A stretch of DNA of 64,000 bases from Rapana venosa (lineage: Eukaryota; Mollusca; Gastropoda; Neogastropoda; Muricidae): positions 69,926,426-69,990,425 of the forward strand of contig CM054141.1 in the NCBI GenBank assembly GCA_028751875.1, written 5' to 3'. Position numbers and translations under genes: made by a program. Shown piece by piece: positions 22,640 through 32,548 of this stretch; the first letter of the stretch is position 1, and each line of letters opens with the position of its first letter. The notes under the pieces are model-generated. The model searched no databases and had not been told where the DNA came from. It saw nothing but the letters and a program-made list of their open reading frames with translations.

Positions 22640-23825
22640 CTATCTCTCTCTCAAGCACACACACATACACACACACACACACACAAATATTCATCTTGGT
22701 AACCCACTTAACCCTACATTTTTATATTTGAAGAAGTTTCTATTTTGCTGAAACATCCCCTCCTTGTCCACTCCCTACTGTTGCTCTCACACTCACTCAC
22801 ACAGACGACTTAATTAGCCATAACTTCTTTTATCCCCCTTCCCACATACAGCTACCATTCTGCCCCTTCTGTCTGACATCTTTTCCCCCTAAAAACACCC
22901 CCATACTCCTCCACACCTAAAAATGCAAGGAAAAAATGTTTCTTTCTGTGTCACGTCTAGTATCATGGTATCCACCTGCCTTTTGTGTCCACATAAGGGA
23001 CCAGGTTAAGATATAAATGTTAGTGTAAGCAGTTAACATTAGTAACTGGGAAAGGGCTGTCGGTCAGCTGGCTTGTCTGCCTGTATGCATGCATGCATGT
23101 GGACACAATGGCTCATAGACACAATGATACCTTCCTTTTGAAACAATGGTTTGGAAGTTTTGTTTCAATCACAAATTGCCCGTCCTATTAACAAGCCACA
23201 GTTGTTTCTGTAGCTTCACTGATTGGATTTTTTTATGACAATTTTCCATATCTGGAATCAGTTCAGTGATTTCCGGCAGCCTACCTTTGTTTTCAAATAG
23301 GCTGTGGGCTTTTTCAAAAGAACCAAACCTAAATAGATAAGCAAAGGAGCAAGCCCAAAGGTGCGTTTATTTCTTGATTATTTCTCATATTTCCCCATTG
23401 TTTAATTACAATTTTCCAGCTCTGAAATCAGCAATTTCTGGCCTACTGTATTTTTCAAAAGTCCTGTCTGTTTCCTAAAGAACCCAAGATAAATTGATGA
23501 ATAAAAATAGTTAACAGCCCCAAATAAAACCTGCTCTTTTATGTGCTAGCCTTTTTTCTATTCCCACTTACCTAGCCACTAATATCCTACACCTTTCTCC
23601 CAGTTGACAAAAGAACCCAGTAGATAAAGTAAGGAATTAGCACAAAATAAACTACATGCACAAAAGCCTGCTCTTTTATTTGCTAACCATTTAACTCTAT
23701 TTCCAATAACCAGCCACCTACACATAACATACTCCCTCCTTCCAATTATCAGTTTGCCTTTAGTACCTCTTCTACAAAATCAACTGTGATTCCCCTCCTC
23801 TCCCCACTAAAGCTTATTCACATTT
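22640..23825. other. Intronic sequence, small CA array, nothing else recognised
   Basis: (CA)n at 22655-22686, then AT-rich single-copy sequence to 23820. A short TA/CA array lies at 23824-23860. No exon seen. Confidence 0.5.
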
Positions 23826-23861
23826 ATATATATATGTATGCACACACACACACACACACGT

Positions 23862-24015
23862 GTGCACATGTTAAAACCTGCTCCACCATTTGGAAGTGTA
23901 GGCCATTGTGTGCCAGTGGGAACGGATGACAATATTTTCTACACCAAGTGCACACGGGGTGAAGATGTAAAAAAGCATACAAGTGCTTATCCACTATCCT
24001 TGAAATGGAAGAAGA
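23862..24015 (+). mobile_element. SINE-C body fragment, plus orientation
   Basis: GTGCACATGTTAAAACC, TGTAGGCCATTGTGTGCC, AGTGGGAACGGATGACAA, TGCACACGGGGTGAAGATGT and GTGCTTATCCACTATCCTTG in the family's order, ending in GAAATGGAAG. It lies about 60 bp downstream of exon 2 of inferred gene X, in its intron 2. Confidence 0.75.
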
Positions 24016-24071
24016 ACAACAACACACACACACAATCAATGTGTCAAACATTTGTAAAAACTAATGCCTAC

Positions 24072-24171
24072 CTCTCCAAAGTCTCCTGCAGCCACTGTTG
24101 CTGTTCAAAGGCCTCTCTCCCCTGTGATCTTGCCATCTTGTTCAAAGTCCTGGGAGGCATCTGCCCTGATC
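24072..24171 (-). CDS. Inferred small gene X, exon 2
   Basis: The best-supported exon of the model: acceptor GTTTTACAG at 24180-24172 and donor GAGAG|GTAGGC at 24071. Between them the 100-nt exon reads SGQMPPRTLNKMARSQGREA then FEQQQWLQETLER, a charged, Gln-rich helical segment that could form a short coiled coil. If exon 1 is non-coding or wrongly joined, the ATG inside this exon (MPPRTLNK...) is the likely start. No family is recognised. Confidence 0.5.
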
Positions 24172-24319
24172 CTGTAAAACAAAACGACAAAAACATCTTT
24201 GCAAGACATTCTACTGAAGACTACCTCAACCTGTCTATGTAACTGTCTTACAAAAAGTTCATGGCATTTTGTTCATTTGCTCGAGTTGTTACTTGTATTC
24301 CTAAATCTTTACAGATGAC

Positions 24320-24644
24320 TAACATAGTCATGCATGCACATTACAAATTTTGTCACCCATTCCTACCAGCACACAATGGTCTACTTTTCTAAAAGGCAGA
24401 GTGAGTTTTAATGTGCAAGATACACACAGGCACCTTAATTCAAAGTCTTATCCAAATGACTTAAGGGGAGTGGAGTCTGTACTGCATGCTGTCAACTTTA
24501 TTCTTGGTGGATCGGTGGTCTAGAGGTAACGCGCCTGTCTAGAAAGCGAAAAGTCCGGGTCTGAAGTGTGCGGCGGTTCGTACCCCGTTTGGACCGGAAA
24601 TTTTTCCCCCATCCATTAGACCATGAGTGGTGGTCTGGGCGCTA

Positions 24645-24675
<31 letters not shown>

Positions 24676-25100
24676 CGTGTGTTACACGTAATTATTTAGC
24701 GCACGTAAAAAAACCCACGGCAACAAGAGAGTTGTCCCTGGCAAAATTCTTAGAAAAAAGCCACTCTGATAGGGAAACAAATACAGCTGCAGAAAAAAAA
24801 AAAAAAGGGTGAAAGGGTGGCGCAGCGCTAAGTGGCGACGCGTTCTCCCGCTCTCCCCGGGAAGAGCAGCCCGAATTTCACGGAGAGAAATCTGCCGTGA
24901 CTTAAAGTGGTATGAAATAAAATCTGAGCGCTTTGATTTGTTGCTTTACAAGATTCAGCGCTATATAAATTCCATACATTATTATTATTATTATTAACTC
25001 CTGGGGAAAAGAACCCTGAAATGGGCACCTCAGTGGTGGCTTGAGTCTATACCGCCAGATTGCGAGTACAATGCTCTGACCCCAAGGCTATCTCCTACCC
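24320..25100 (-). mobile_element. SINE-C copy split by a SINE-B insertion
   Basis: Read on the minus strand, the tRNA-like head lies at about 25095-24996 (AGATAGCCTTGGGGTCAGAG, then GACTCAAGCCACC and CCCCAGGAGTTAA). The body resumes at about 24480-24320 (CCTTAAGTCATTTGGATAAG, TTGCACATTAAAAC, AGACCATTGTGTGC, GGGTGACAAAATTTG). The two parts join in the same order as the uninterrupted copy at 26375-26670. The SINE-B at 24512-24995 sits between them. Confidence 0.7.
24512..24995 (+). mobile_element. SINE-B, near full-length, plus orientation
   Basis: A tRNA-like head (GGTGGTCTAGAGGTAACGCG, then CGGCGGTTCGTACCC as B box) is followed by GGATGAGACGATAAACCGAG, GTCCCGTGTG, AGCGCACGTAAAAAAACCCA, a segment GGCAACAAGAGAGTTG, a second part starting GGGTGGCGCAGCGC, and the 3' end GCGCTATATAAATTCCATAC plus (ATT)n. 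From memory, this body with CCGAGGTCCCGTGTG and AGCGCACGTAAA is common in gastropod genomes. It carries a short A-rich tract in the middle (24784-24798). A second copy is at 34480-34690. Confidence 0.85.
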
Positions 25101-25109
25101 AATAAAGAT

Positions 25110-26370
25110 GCCAGCAGAATTAAACAACAAAATTTGTGCTTTTAAGTCAATAACGGTTTTCTCTCTTAAAAAAAACTAAAGATCATCCTGAAGATAAAGA
25201 AAATTACCACCAAGTCTTGTATCCACCTTACTCCAGAGTACTCACACTGAAAGGGACACAGGTACCTGGCCGTGTAATGACTATATTGGGTTATCCAATA
25301 TACGGCAGACTGACTATTCTTCAAAAGTTTATCAATTAATTTCTAAGGTATTTGCAAAGAACTCAGGGCAATAGGAGAGCTGTTCTTCATTTAAAAAAAC
25401 AACTAAAATATTGACAGAAAAGCCATTCCAACAGGGTGACAAATACCCACAGAGGATCAAAACAAAAAGTTGCATGATAGCTCTCCAGAAGTAGATCTGC
25501 TATGACTAAAATTGTGGCGTGCAGCTTCAAATGCCCCGCAATGTCCCAAGAACATAAGCTGATCTCTTTTTAAAATCAAAAGGAGCTTACCTTGACAATG
25601 CATGCAAAGTCCAGATTAATTTTGTCCGCATGGACAGCATTAAATGCAAATAACAGTAACCGCCACTGTAGCAAAAGCAAGATCAAAACCAGCTGTTTCT
25701 GCACCTAGATTACTGGACAGTTCATTAATATTTTTTCCCCAGCCACTACAATTAGGATTGGGACCAGTTGTCCCTAGACGTTGTTGAAATTAGAATAAAT
25801 GAATACTAGAGAAACACATTCTTTGTTTCTAGCCTATATGAAATCTGCACTTATATGGGCTGTATCTTGCCATGTGTTGTCTTTTGCTGGTGGTGCCATT
25901 TGCAAAAACAATCATTTCACCATCTACTCAACTTTTCGCCACTTATTCTGCTGAATATGCTGGTGGATTCCCCCATTAACAAAGATATTCATATTTCAGC
26001 TGTTAAAAAGTCTAGGCCAATAACAATACTTTTGTTGTTTTTTAAAACTTTTCTTAAAAAGCTCTAATTACATTATTTTTTCCAAAAGCGACATTCCACC
26101 AAAGAAAGCATAAAATGGAGCACAACACTCATCAGAATAAAGAACTATGCATGCAATATCTTTAAAAAGAAAAATGCAGTCTTTTTGTTTGGCTTGAATT
26201 TGGGAAGGGGGGGGGGGGGGGGGGGGGGAGGAGGTATGGGTTTCTGAAGGGTTGGTTTGGATCGTTTTGTTTTTAGTTTCTTTGTGTGTGTCAGAGATTG
26301 GGGAAGAGGGCACTCATGTCCATCATAAACAATTGTTCAGGTTTCCATCTTTTTTATTCTGTTCTTCAGC
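25110..26370. other. Intronic sequence with a G22 run, no exon seen
   Basis: AT-rich single-copy sequence. A run of 22 G at 26207-26228 is the only striking element. It lies in intron 1 of inferred gene X. Confidence 0.5.
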
Positions 26371-26374
26371 TAGA

Positions 26375-26670
26375 GCTAAAATATTCATCCATTCCTAGCA
26401 ATACACCAGTCTTGCTCTTCTGAAAGGTGGATGGGGTTTTAACGTGTGCAAATGTTCAGCATGCACTTGCACACGAGATCTTGGTTTATAGTCTCATCTG
26501 GAGGACTTTCATATCTTGGTTTATAGTCTCATCTGGAGGACTTTCGGGAGATTGGAATCGTTACTAATGTTAGCTCCAGAGGAAAAAATCCCCTCAAACA
26601 AGCATCCTGGTGGTGGCTTGAACTAGATTGTCTGATGAGGAGAACTACACTCCACCACCAGGCTATCATG
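26375..26670 (-). mobile_element. SINE-C with head, internal 41-bp duplication
   Basis: Read on the minus strand from 26670: TGATAGCCTGGTGGTGGAGT (A-box-like), AGTTCAAGCCACC (B-box-like), CCTCTGGAGCTAAC, CCGAAAGTCCTCCAGATGAG, ACTATAAACC, then the body with CATTTGCACACGTTAAAACC. A segment of about 41 bp containing CTTGGTTTATAGTCTCATCT (plus strand) is present twice in tandem at 26479-26560. Confidence 0.75.
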
Positions 26671-26679
26671 GGTCAAATG

Positions 26680-27310
26680 TGGTGCAATAAAACTTAAGAC
26701 TATGTGAATGAGGATTTTGTTGTTGTTGGGTTGTTTTTTTGGGGGGGTATTTATTTTTGTTCATAGACTTCTCTTGCTCACCAATATTCTCAATGTGCCT
26801 TATACTCTAATTACAGTGATAGAACAAAAACTTGACACACCAGCGGTAATACTCTACAAATAATGGGAAAAGATCTCGTTTGTGAAGTCCACAACTAAGT
26901 TCGACCTGTTTCTAACGATCAAGTGACAGTGAATCCCACCAGTTTATTTTTCTGACCGGACAGCACGTTACCAAAAATAAATATATTACGATATTGCGTT
27001 TAGCAACTTCATTACCATGAATATGCACAGTACACAAGTTATACAAATGCTGTTAAAATTTTGACTTATACCACAGTCAATTTGATCGTGGAAACGTGTT
27101 AAGCTGGCAAAACTACGTTGTTGACTTCAGTCCCAACTCACGATGATATGGCGGCGCTCATCTGAACCTTTCAACTTCCCCCCCCCCCCCCCCCCCTCCT
27201 TATAGTGATTTTGTTTCAAAGGTAACCTTTATTTTGTCTGTATAGATGATCTCCTCGAACACACATGTGGCAACATGTACTGAAATAAATGTTTCATATA
27301 ATTATTAACT
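26680..27310. other. Intronic sequence with a C19 run, no exon seen
   Basis: AT-rich single-copy sequence with GTTGTT/G8 near 26720-26745 and 19 C at 27178-27196. Confidence 0.5.
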
Positions 27311-27321
27311 TACCACGTAAC

Positions 27322-27373
27322 CTGTTTTCAGTTCTCCTGCACCATGGGTACTCCGCTTTAGAATCTTGGCCAT
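27322..27373 (-). CDS. Inferred small gene X, exon 1 (start codon)
   Basis: An ATG at 27373-27371 on the minus strand (context CAGATATGGCC) begins MAKILKRSTHGAGELKTG. A donor at ACAG|GTTACG (27321) leaves one base, which fits the two-base entry of exon 2. A stronger-looking donor, GTG|GTAAGT at 27313, gives the wrong phase for exon 2; if it is the real one, this exon is 5' leader. The summed model (18 + 33 + 16 + 57 residues) would be a basic protein of roughly 125 residues. Function unknown. Confidence 0.4.
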
Positions 27374-27499
27374 ATCTGGATCTAGCACTTAGTGTGAATA
27401 TTGTTTTCGCAGCAACGGCCAAATTTTGTCTTTTCAGGTTGATGTGAAAATTGCAAACGAAAAGAAAACGCTTTTATTACTTGGGTGACAACCAACAAA

Positions 27500-28640
27500 G
27501 AGGACGGCAGTTTTATAAAGAAGAAGAAGAAGACTTACTTCACTTCAAACCTGTTCCGCTTCCACCCCAGGGCGCTGATTTCCCTTGTTGTCTAAATAGC
27601 GGAAACAGTACAAACCTCTCCAGAAAATGATAAGAGAGGGGATGGTCATGTTTTAGACTGCACGTCACCGAAACCTTTAATTTATCTATTTATTCATTTT
27701 AAGTAGGTTGGGTGAAAGAAGGGTTTCCTTTATGCTGGTTGCGTAGTTGCAAATGAATTTAAAATGTTTATAAGCTGAAACATTTTATTCTTGAAATGAG
27801 AGAGACTTCACAATTGCACAATACAAGATTGGAGCAATAATTAATGACCTTGGATCTAATGTTATACTCAATCATCAAAATACACAAATGGCCTTTCACA
27901 CCATGAGATATCATGACAACATGACACTTACAATGGAAACATTAAAAACTTGTTGATGAAAACAAATTGGCATTACATTATGTATATATAGCAGAAATTT
28001 ACAATTGTTTCCATCTAATAAAATAAAACAGCTTAAACGGGGATAGGTATCATTAACAACAGCTTGACCAATATGGAAAACAGAAGCAATACAATATAAA
28101 CCAACAGAAGCAAGCTGTAGTCAGAAAGAAAGAGCAGGCAGACAGGATATGTGTAAAGGAACAGAAATTTGAAGGGATTGTGCAGGTTTATGTTACATAA
28201 GTGTTTTCAAAAGTTTTAGGTATCAATGCACTAGCTGGTTGTAAACATCCCACACTGGGTCTAAATGGCTCCAGACTCTAGAATCTTTTACAAAGCACAA
28301 CAAAAGTATGTGTAGTTTTAAATGCATGCTCAAGAAAGGTCGCTGCTCACAGAGCCAGTGTACTTTGATGTGACTGCCACAGGCTGCTCCAAAATTGAGT
28401 TACAGATGGTACAAAGTATTACCTCTGCTAATTAAAAAAAAAATATATTATATATATATAATACAAATGAATCATTGGTGAATCACAAATTTGCCATAAT
28501 AACAAATCAAAATGATAAAAGCTGAAAAGTTATTGCATTCATGGTGAAGCTCTTGTGCAATAGAAGCAGACCTCTAGAGTTAGAGTATCATGTTGAAAGT
28601 AATATCAATTCAATGATCACACACACAGAGACACAGACAC

Positions 28641-28687
<47 letters not shown>

Positions 28688-29600
28688 CACAATAGCAGCA
28701 GGAACAACGACTACCACAAAATGACATAGCCAAAGTACTCGACAAAGACAACATTTATTCTGGTACAGTTAACCGTAGTCTACTTGACATTCAAATGTTT
28801 TAAGTCACATTTTAACAATAACAACAAGTTTCACTTTGCCCAAAAATGTTTATAAGACCAAGCATGTCATAGAATGTTTGCCCTATTAAAAGAGTGTAAA
28901 AGACATGCTTACAATGGATATTCAAAATGAATTATTTAGCAATGAGGTGGAATTCCACTTCAGCTTTCTGCATGTGAAATCTGGTCACCATCAATGTCCT
29001 TAGTTATCTAAGATCAGTTTGAAATTGAAAGATTTACTCCAATGAAGCAGGTCTACAGAAAACTGCAACAATTCCCAACAACAAGAATGTCGTGCTTCTG
29101 GCTTAGGCCTGTTGACACCAGATGCCTGTCTACTACTGTTCAAGCAAACTCAGCTCCCCACCATTTATTTCTCCTTCATCCAAAGCTCCCAGTGATTCAG
29201 CCCAGTATGAAGGAAGGGTTGATGTCTGCAGTTAGACCATAATCTAAGTGATAATTAGTCTTTTTGATTTTATCATAAGAATTAAGGTTGCTTGTTTTAG
29301 TTCTGTTTCAAGAACATTACATATTTTTGCTATAATTGTTGGAGCAAAGCAAATGAAAGCCTGTTTGTACTAACTGTTGACTGATCGTTCCAAATGTTTG
29401 TGCGTGCATGTGTGTGAAAAGAGCAATCATCTGGTCACTAGAGAAACTGAACAAGAGAAAAAAAAGGGTCATTCAGGTAAAAGGGCAGTGACTCCTGTCA
29501 CACTTCAATATTTACTCCAGTTGAATTACTTCCCTTCTACAAAGAACAGCCTAAAGGCTGCAGTCCATAAATCATCTAAACTCATCTATATCCCTCTGTG
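27500..29600. other. AT-rich intergenic sequence, CA microsatellite, no gene seen
   Basis: Single-copy AT-rich sequence with short TA (28442-28461) and (CA)n (28640-28686). No exon with both splice signals was recognised. It may include promoter sequence of inferred gene X at its left end and 3' flank of shroom further right. Confidence 0.45.
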
Positions 29601-29604
29601 TGTG

Positions 29605-29809
29605 TGTGTGTGTGTTTATGGTCTTGTGTTGGGGGAGGGTGTTGAGTTTTTTTCTTTGTTTATGGTTTTTGTTGTTGGGTTTGTTTCTTGGTTGGTTGAG
29701 GGGGGGAGGGGGGGGGGGGGGGGTTATTTTGTGGTTTGTTTTTGGTTTTCGATTTTGTTTGGTTTGGGGTTGAGTTTGTTTTTGTTTTTGTTTTTGCTTT
29801 TTTTTGCGT

Positions 29810-29842
<33 letters not shown>

Positions 29843-29872
29843 GTCGGTCTTGGGGGGGGGTGGCTTAAAGTC
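29605..29872. repeat. G/T-only tract with a 32-base G run
   Basis: The plus strand is almost exclusively G and T for about 260 bp and contains G-runs at 29700-29722 and an uninterrupted run of 32 G at 29810-29841. It strongly resembles the tract at 10015-10510. Confidence 0.9.
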
Positions 29873-30164
29873 AACACATATAATGCAACTTTTACCGCTG
29901 CATCCCCCAAAATAAAAAGCATTATCTGTGAAAACATTGCTCTTGATGCACGATTGATAAAATTTGAATTTTTTCTTTTGATTTCAATTGTCAGCCACAA
30001 TAAACAAGCATGGATTTATCAGCATAGGAACATCAGAAATCCTCAGATTACGATCTTTTCTAACTCTCTGTTGACTCACAGCATCAGTCTATTTCCTTTA
30101 TCCCTGAAACAATCAGGCAGTTTTGGTTTGTTCTTGCTGCTGTTGTTGCTTTTTTTTATACTTA

Positions 30165-30285
30165 CAAAGGGGCGAGCATGAGGTTAGAACATTGCACTCT
30201 TGATTTGAAGGCCTGGGATCAAGCCTGGATTCGAGCCACCCATTCATGGGGATTTTTCTCCTGGAGTTAACATCACTCACACACA
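30165..30285 (+). mobile_element. SINE-C head fragment, plus orientation
   Basis: GCATGAGGTTAGAACATTGC (A-box region), CCTGGATTCGAGCCACCC (B box), then GGGGATTTTTCTCCTGGAGT and TAACATC, matching the heads at 25000-25100 and 26570-26670. The body is missing or unrecognisable. Confidence 0.65.
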
Positions 30286-30532
30286 AAATATGAAGTCAAT
30301 ACCTTACAGATTTTGCAAAGTTCTACTTTTCCACAGGTGTGGGGCAGCCTATTTAGACTATTTTTCAGACCAAAAACAAGAAACGACAAAAACCAAACCA
30401 AAACCCCCCGTAAACATATGTGCAGACAAAACAAGACAAACACTGAAACAGAATGTTACAGACTGAACTTACAGTTGCTGTCCCCTGTGGGGCTCACATC
30501 CCACTGCCTTGATGGAGGCTAGGGTGTGCTCT

Positions 30533-30680
30533 CCAGAGCAGCAAGTTCTTCTCTGCCCAGTCTTCCTCTTCTAAGTTCTGTGCCAGGTCTTCTCTGCCAA
30601 GTCTTCCTCTTCTCTGCCAAGTCTTCCTCTTCTCTGCCCAGCCTTCCTCTTCTAAGTTCTGTGCCAAGTCTTCTCGGTCT
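30533..30680. repeat. Short TTCTCTGCCAAGTCTTCCTC minisatellite
   Basis: About six imperfect copies of a 20-22-bp pyrimidine-rich unit, some with a CTAAGTTCTGTGCC variant. Confidence 0.85.
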
Positions 30681-31239
30681 TTATGCCTTTCTCACTCCTG
30701 GGAAGCCATTCGTGCCTGGAGCCAAGCCAACAGTCTGCAAAGGGTCCCTGTCTGCAAAAAAACCTGGAGAATGATTGTACCAGCAAAAACGTCCATGACA
30801 TCCAGCCTGTTTATAATCTACTGTGCTTGCTCCATCCTTGTAAATGTGCACAGCAGCTGTCTCGACCACTCTGACACCATGGACTCTGGTTTGAGGCCAA
30901 AATGTTCAAAAATTGATGCAAAACTTTGTCAAATTTGGCTGAAAGCAGCATAAACATGTACTGGTGTCGACCAATTCAAAACAGGAAGTCTCAGATAGCA
31001 CATGAGTTACTTCCCTGTGAGGCTCTCTCAGGGATATGATGTTATTATTATGCTTGCAATAGGCCCAGTGGATCTAGGACTGAAAACCAAAAGTCAGAGG
31101 GAGAAAAAACAACACTGTGCTTTTGATGCAGAATGCCTACAGTATTCTGCCCTTGTAATTATACACTGTCTCAGTTAGCACCTAATAGTCTTTCCTTGTG
31201 GCGTACTGTCCGATTTATCCATTTATTTATCCCCATACT

Positions 31240-31845
31240 ATGTCCCAGTGATGTTATATCCACATGACACTATGGCCTGGTGCCGTTGTATCCCAGTGAT
31301 ACTGTGTCCCAGTGATGTTATATCCCCATGAAACTATGTCCCTGTGATGTTATATCCCCACGACACTATGTCGCAGTGATGTTAAATCCCCATGATACTA
31401 TGTCCCTGTGATGTTATTTTCCCACAATACTATGTCCCAGTGAAGTAGTATTGCCATGAAACTCTGTCCCTGTGATAGATACACTGTCCCAGTAATGTAG
31501 TAAAGGTAAAGGTGTCCCATAACCTATGTGGTCATAGTGGAGTGAGGCATCAGAGACCCCAGCTTCTCCAAGGGCCAGCATGTTGAGGTCTGTGCCCATC
31601 ACCTCCCCTCGCTGCTTTACCTTTCCTGACCCTAGAGGGCAGTTGGGTGACCTGGGGGACTGTACTGAAGCCAAGGCCTGCAAAAAGTCACCCATCCACT
31701 TGCTGACCACACTCAATGCTGCTTAACCTAAGCTTGGGGAAAGCGAGAGCTCTGACCACTGACTGATCTCGTCTCCTTTAGCGATGTAGTATTCCCATGA
31801 AACTCTATCCTTGTGATACATTGTGTCCTTGATATCCACCCGTCG
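31240..31845. repeat. 32-bp minisatellite interrupted by SINE-A
   Basis: The unit is GATGTTATATCCCCATGAAA plus CTATGTCCCTGT, with about eight diverged copies at 31240-31500. One or two more copies (GATGTAGTATTCCCATGAAA at 31784) follow on the far side of the SINE at 31502-31777. Confidence 0.85.
31502..31777 (-). mobile_element. SINE-A, near full-length, inserted in a 32-bp minisatellite
   Basis: Head at the right end, tail TTTACCTTTA at the left. The flanks AATGTAGTA (left) and GATGTAGTA (right) could be a target-site duplication or simply adjacent minisatellite units. It carries several CpG-type substitutions relative to the 46940-47226 copy. Confidence 0.85.
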
Positions 31846-31849
31846 GCAT

Positions 31850-32517
31850 TACCAAGTTTGGAGTTACCTGCCATGCCGTTTGACAGTGACAAGATCCTCC
31901 TTCTCCATTGTTTGCTCTATATCTAGTCTTCACTGGCCCTGGATTCTCATGCCATAGGATTCGGTGATGTTGCCAGTGAGAGAAGCTAGTGGTCTGCCTT
32001 TGTGTTCTTTTTCCCTCAGTCTTCATGAGGTCTGTGTCTTGGCTTTGTAGCGCATGGCCTACATAAAACCTTAGTTTCTGTTCATCTGTTAAAGTAAGAA
32101 GCGTTCTTGTTGTTCCTAGTTTTGCGTCATATGCATGCTATGAGCTATGAAAGTGTATGAGCATTTTCATGCATTTTACAGTTTGTATATGTGTGCATGT
32201 GCATGTCTATAAGTCTACCTGTGCATGTGAGTGAGTGTGTGTATGCGTTTGAATACAAAACATGTGCACAGCACATACTTTTTTTTCACCAAGTGTACAA
32301 ACAGAATGTCATTTTGCTTGTGGGATGTGGGTCTTGCTGAGCCTATTCATGCTACCCGTCATGTTTTTTTCCAGGAAATAATAATTATGTGTTGCATACT
32401 GCTTCTTATTCATCCCTGAATAAATTGTTGACATCAGTGTGTATGTATGTGCATGTATGCATGCATGCTTGTGTGTTCAATTTCTTTTTCACAAAATGTG
32501 ACATTAGACACAAGTGT

Positions 32518-32548
<31 letters not shown>

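Noticed and set aside
29041..29250. A possible terminal exon with AATAAA on the minus strand (near 29160)
   Set aside because: Only very short open frames follow the putative acceptor, and no partner exon could be found.
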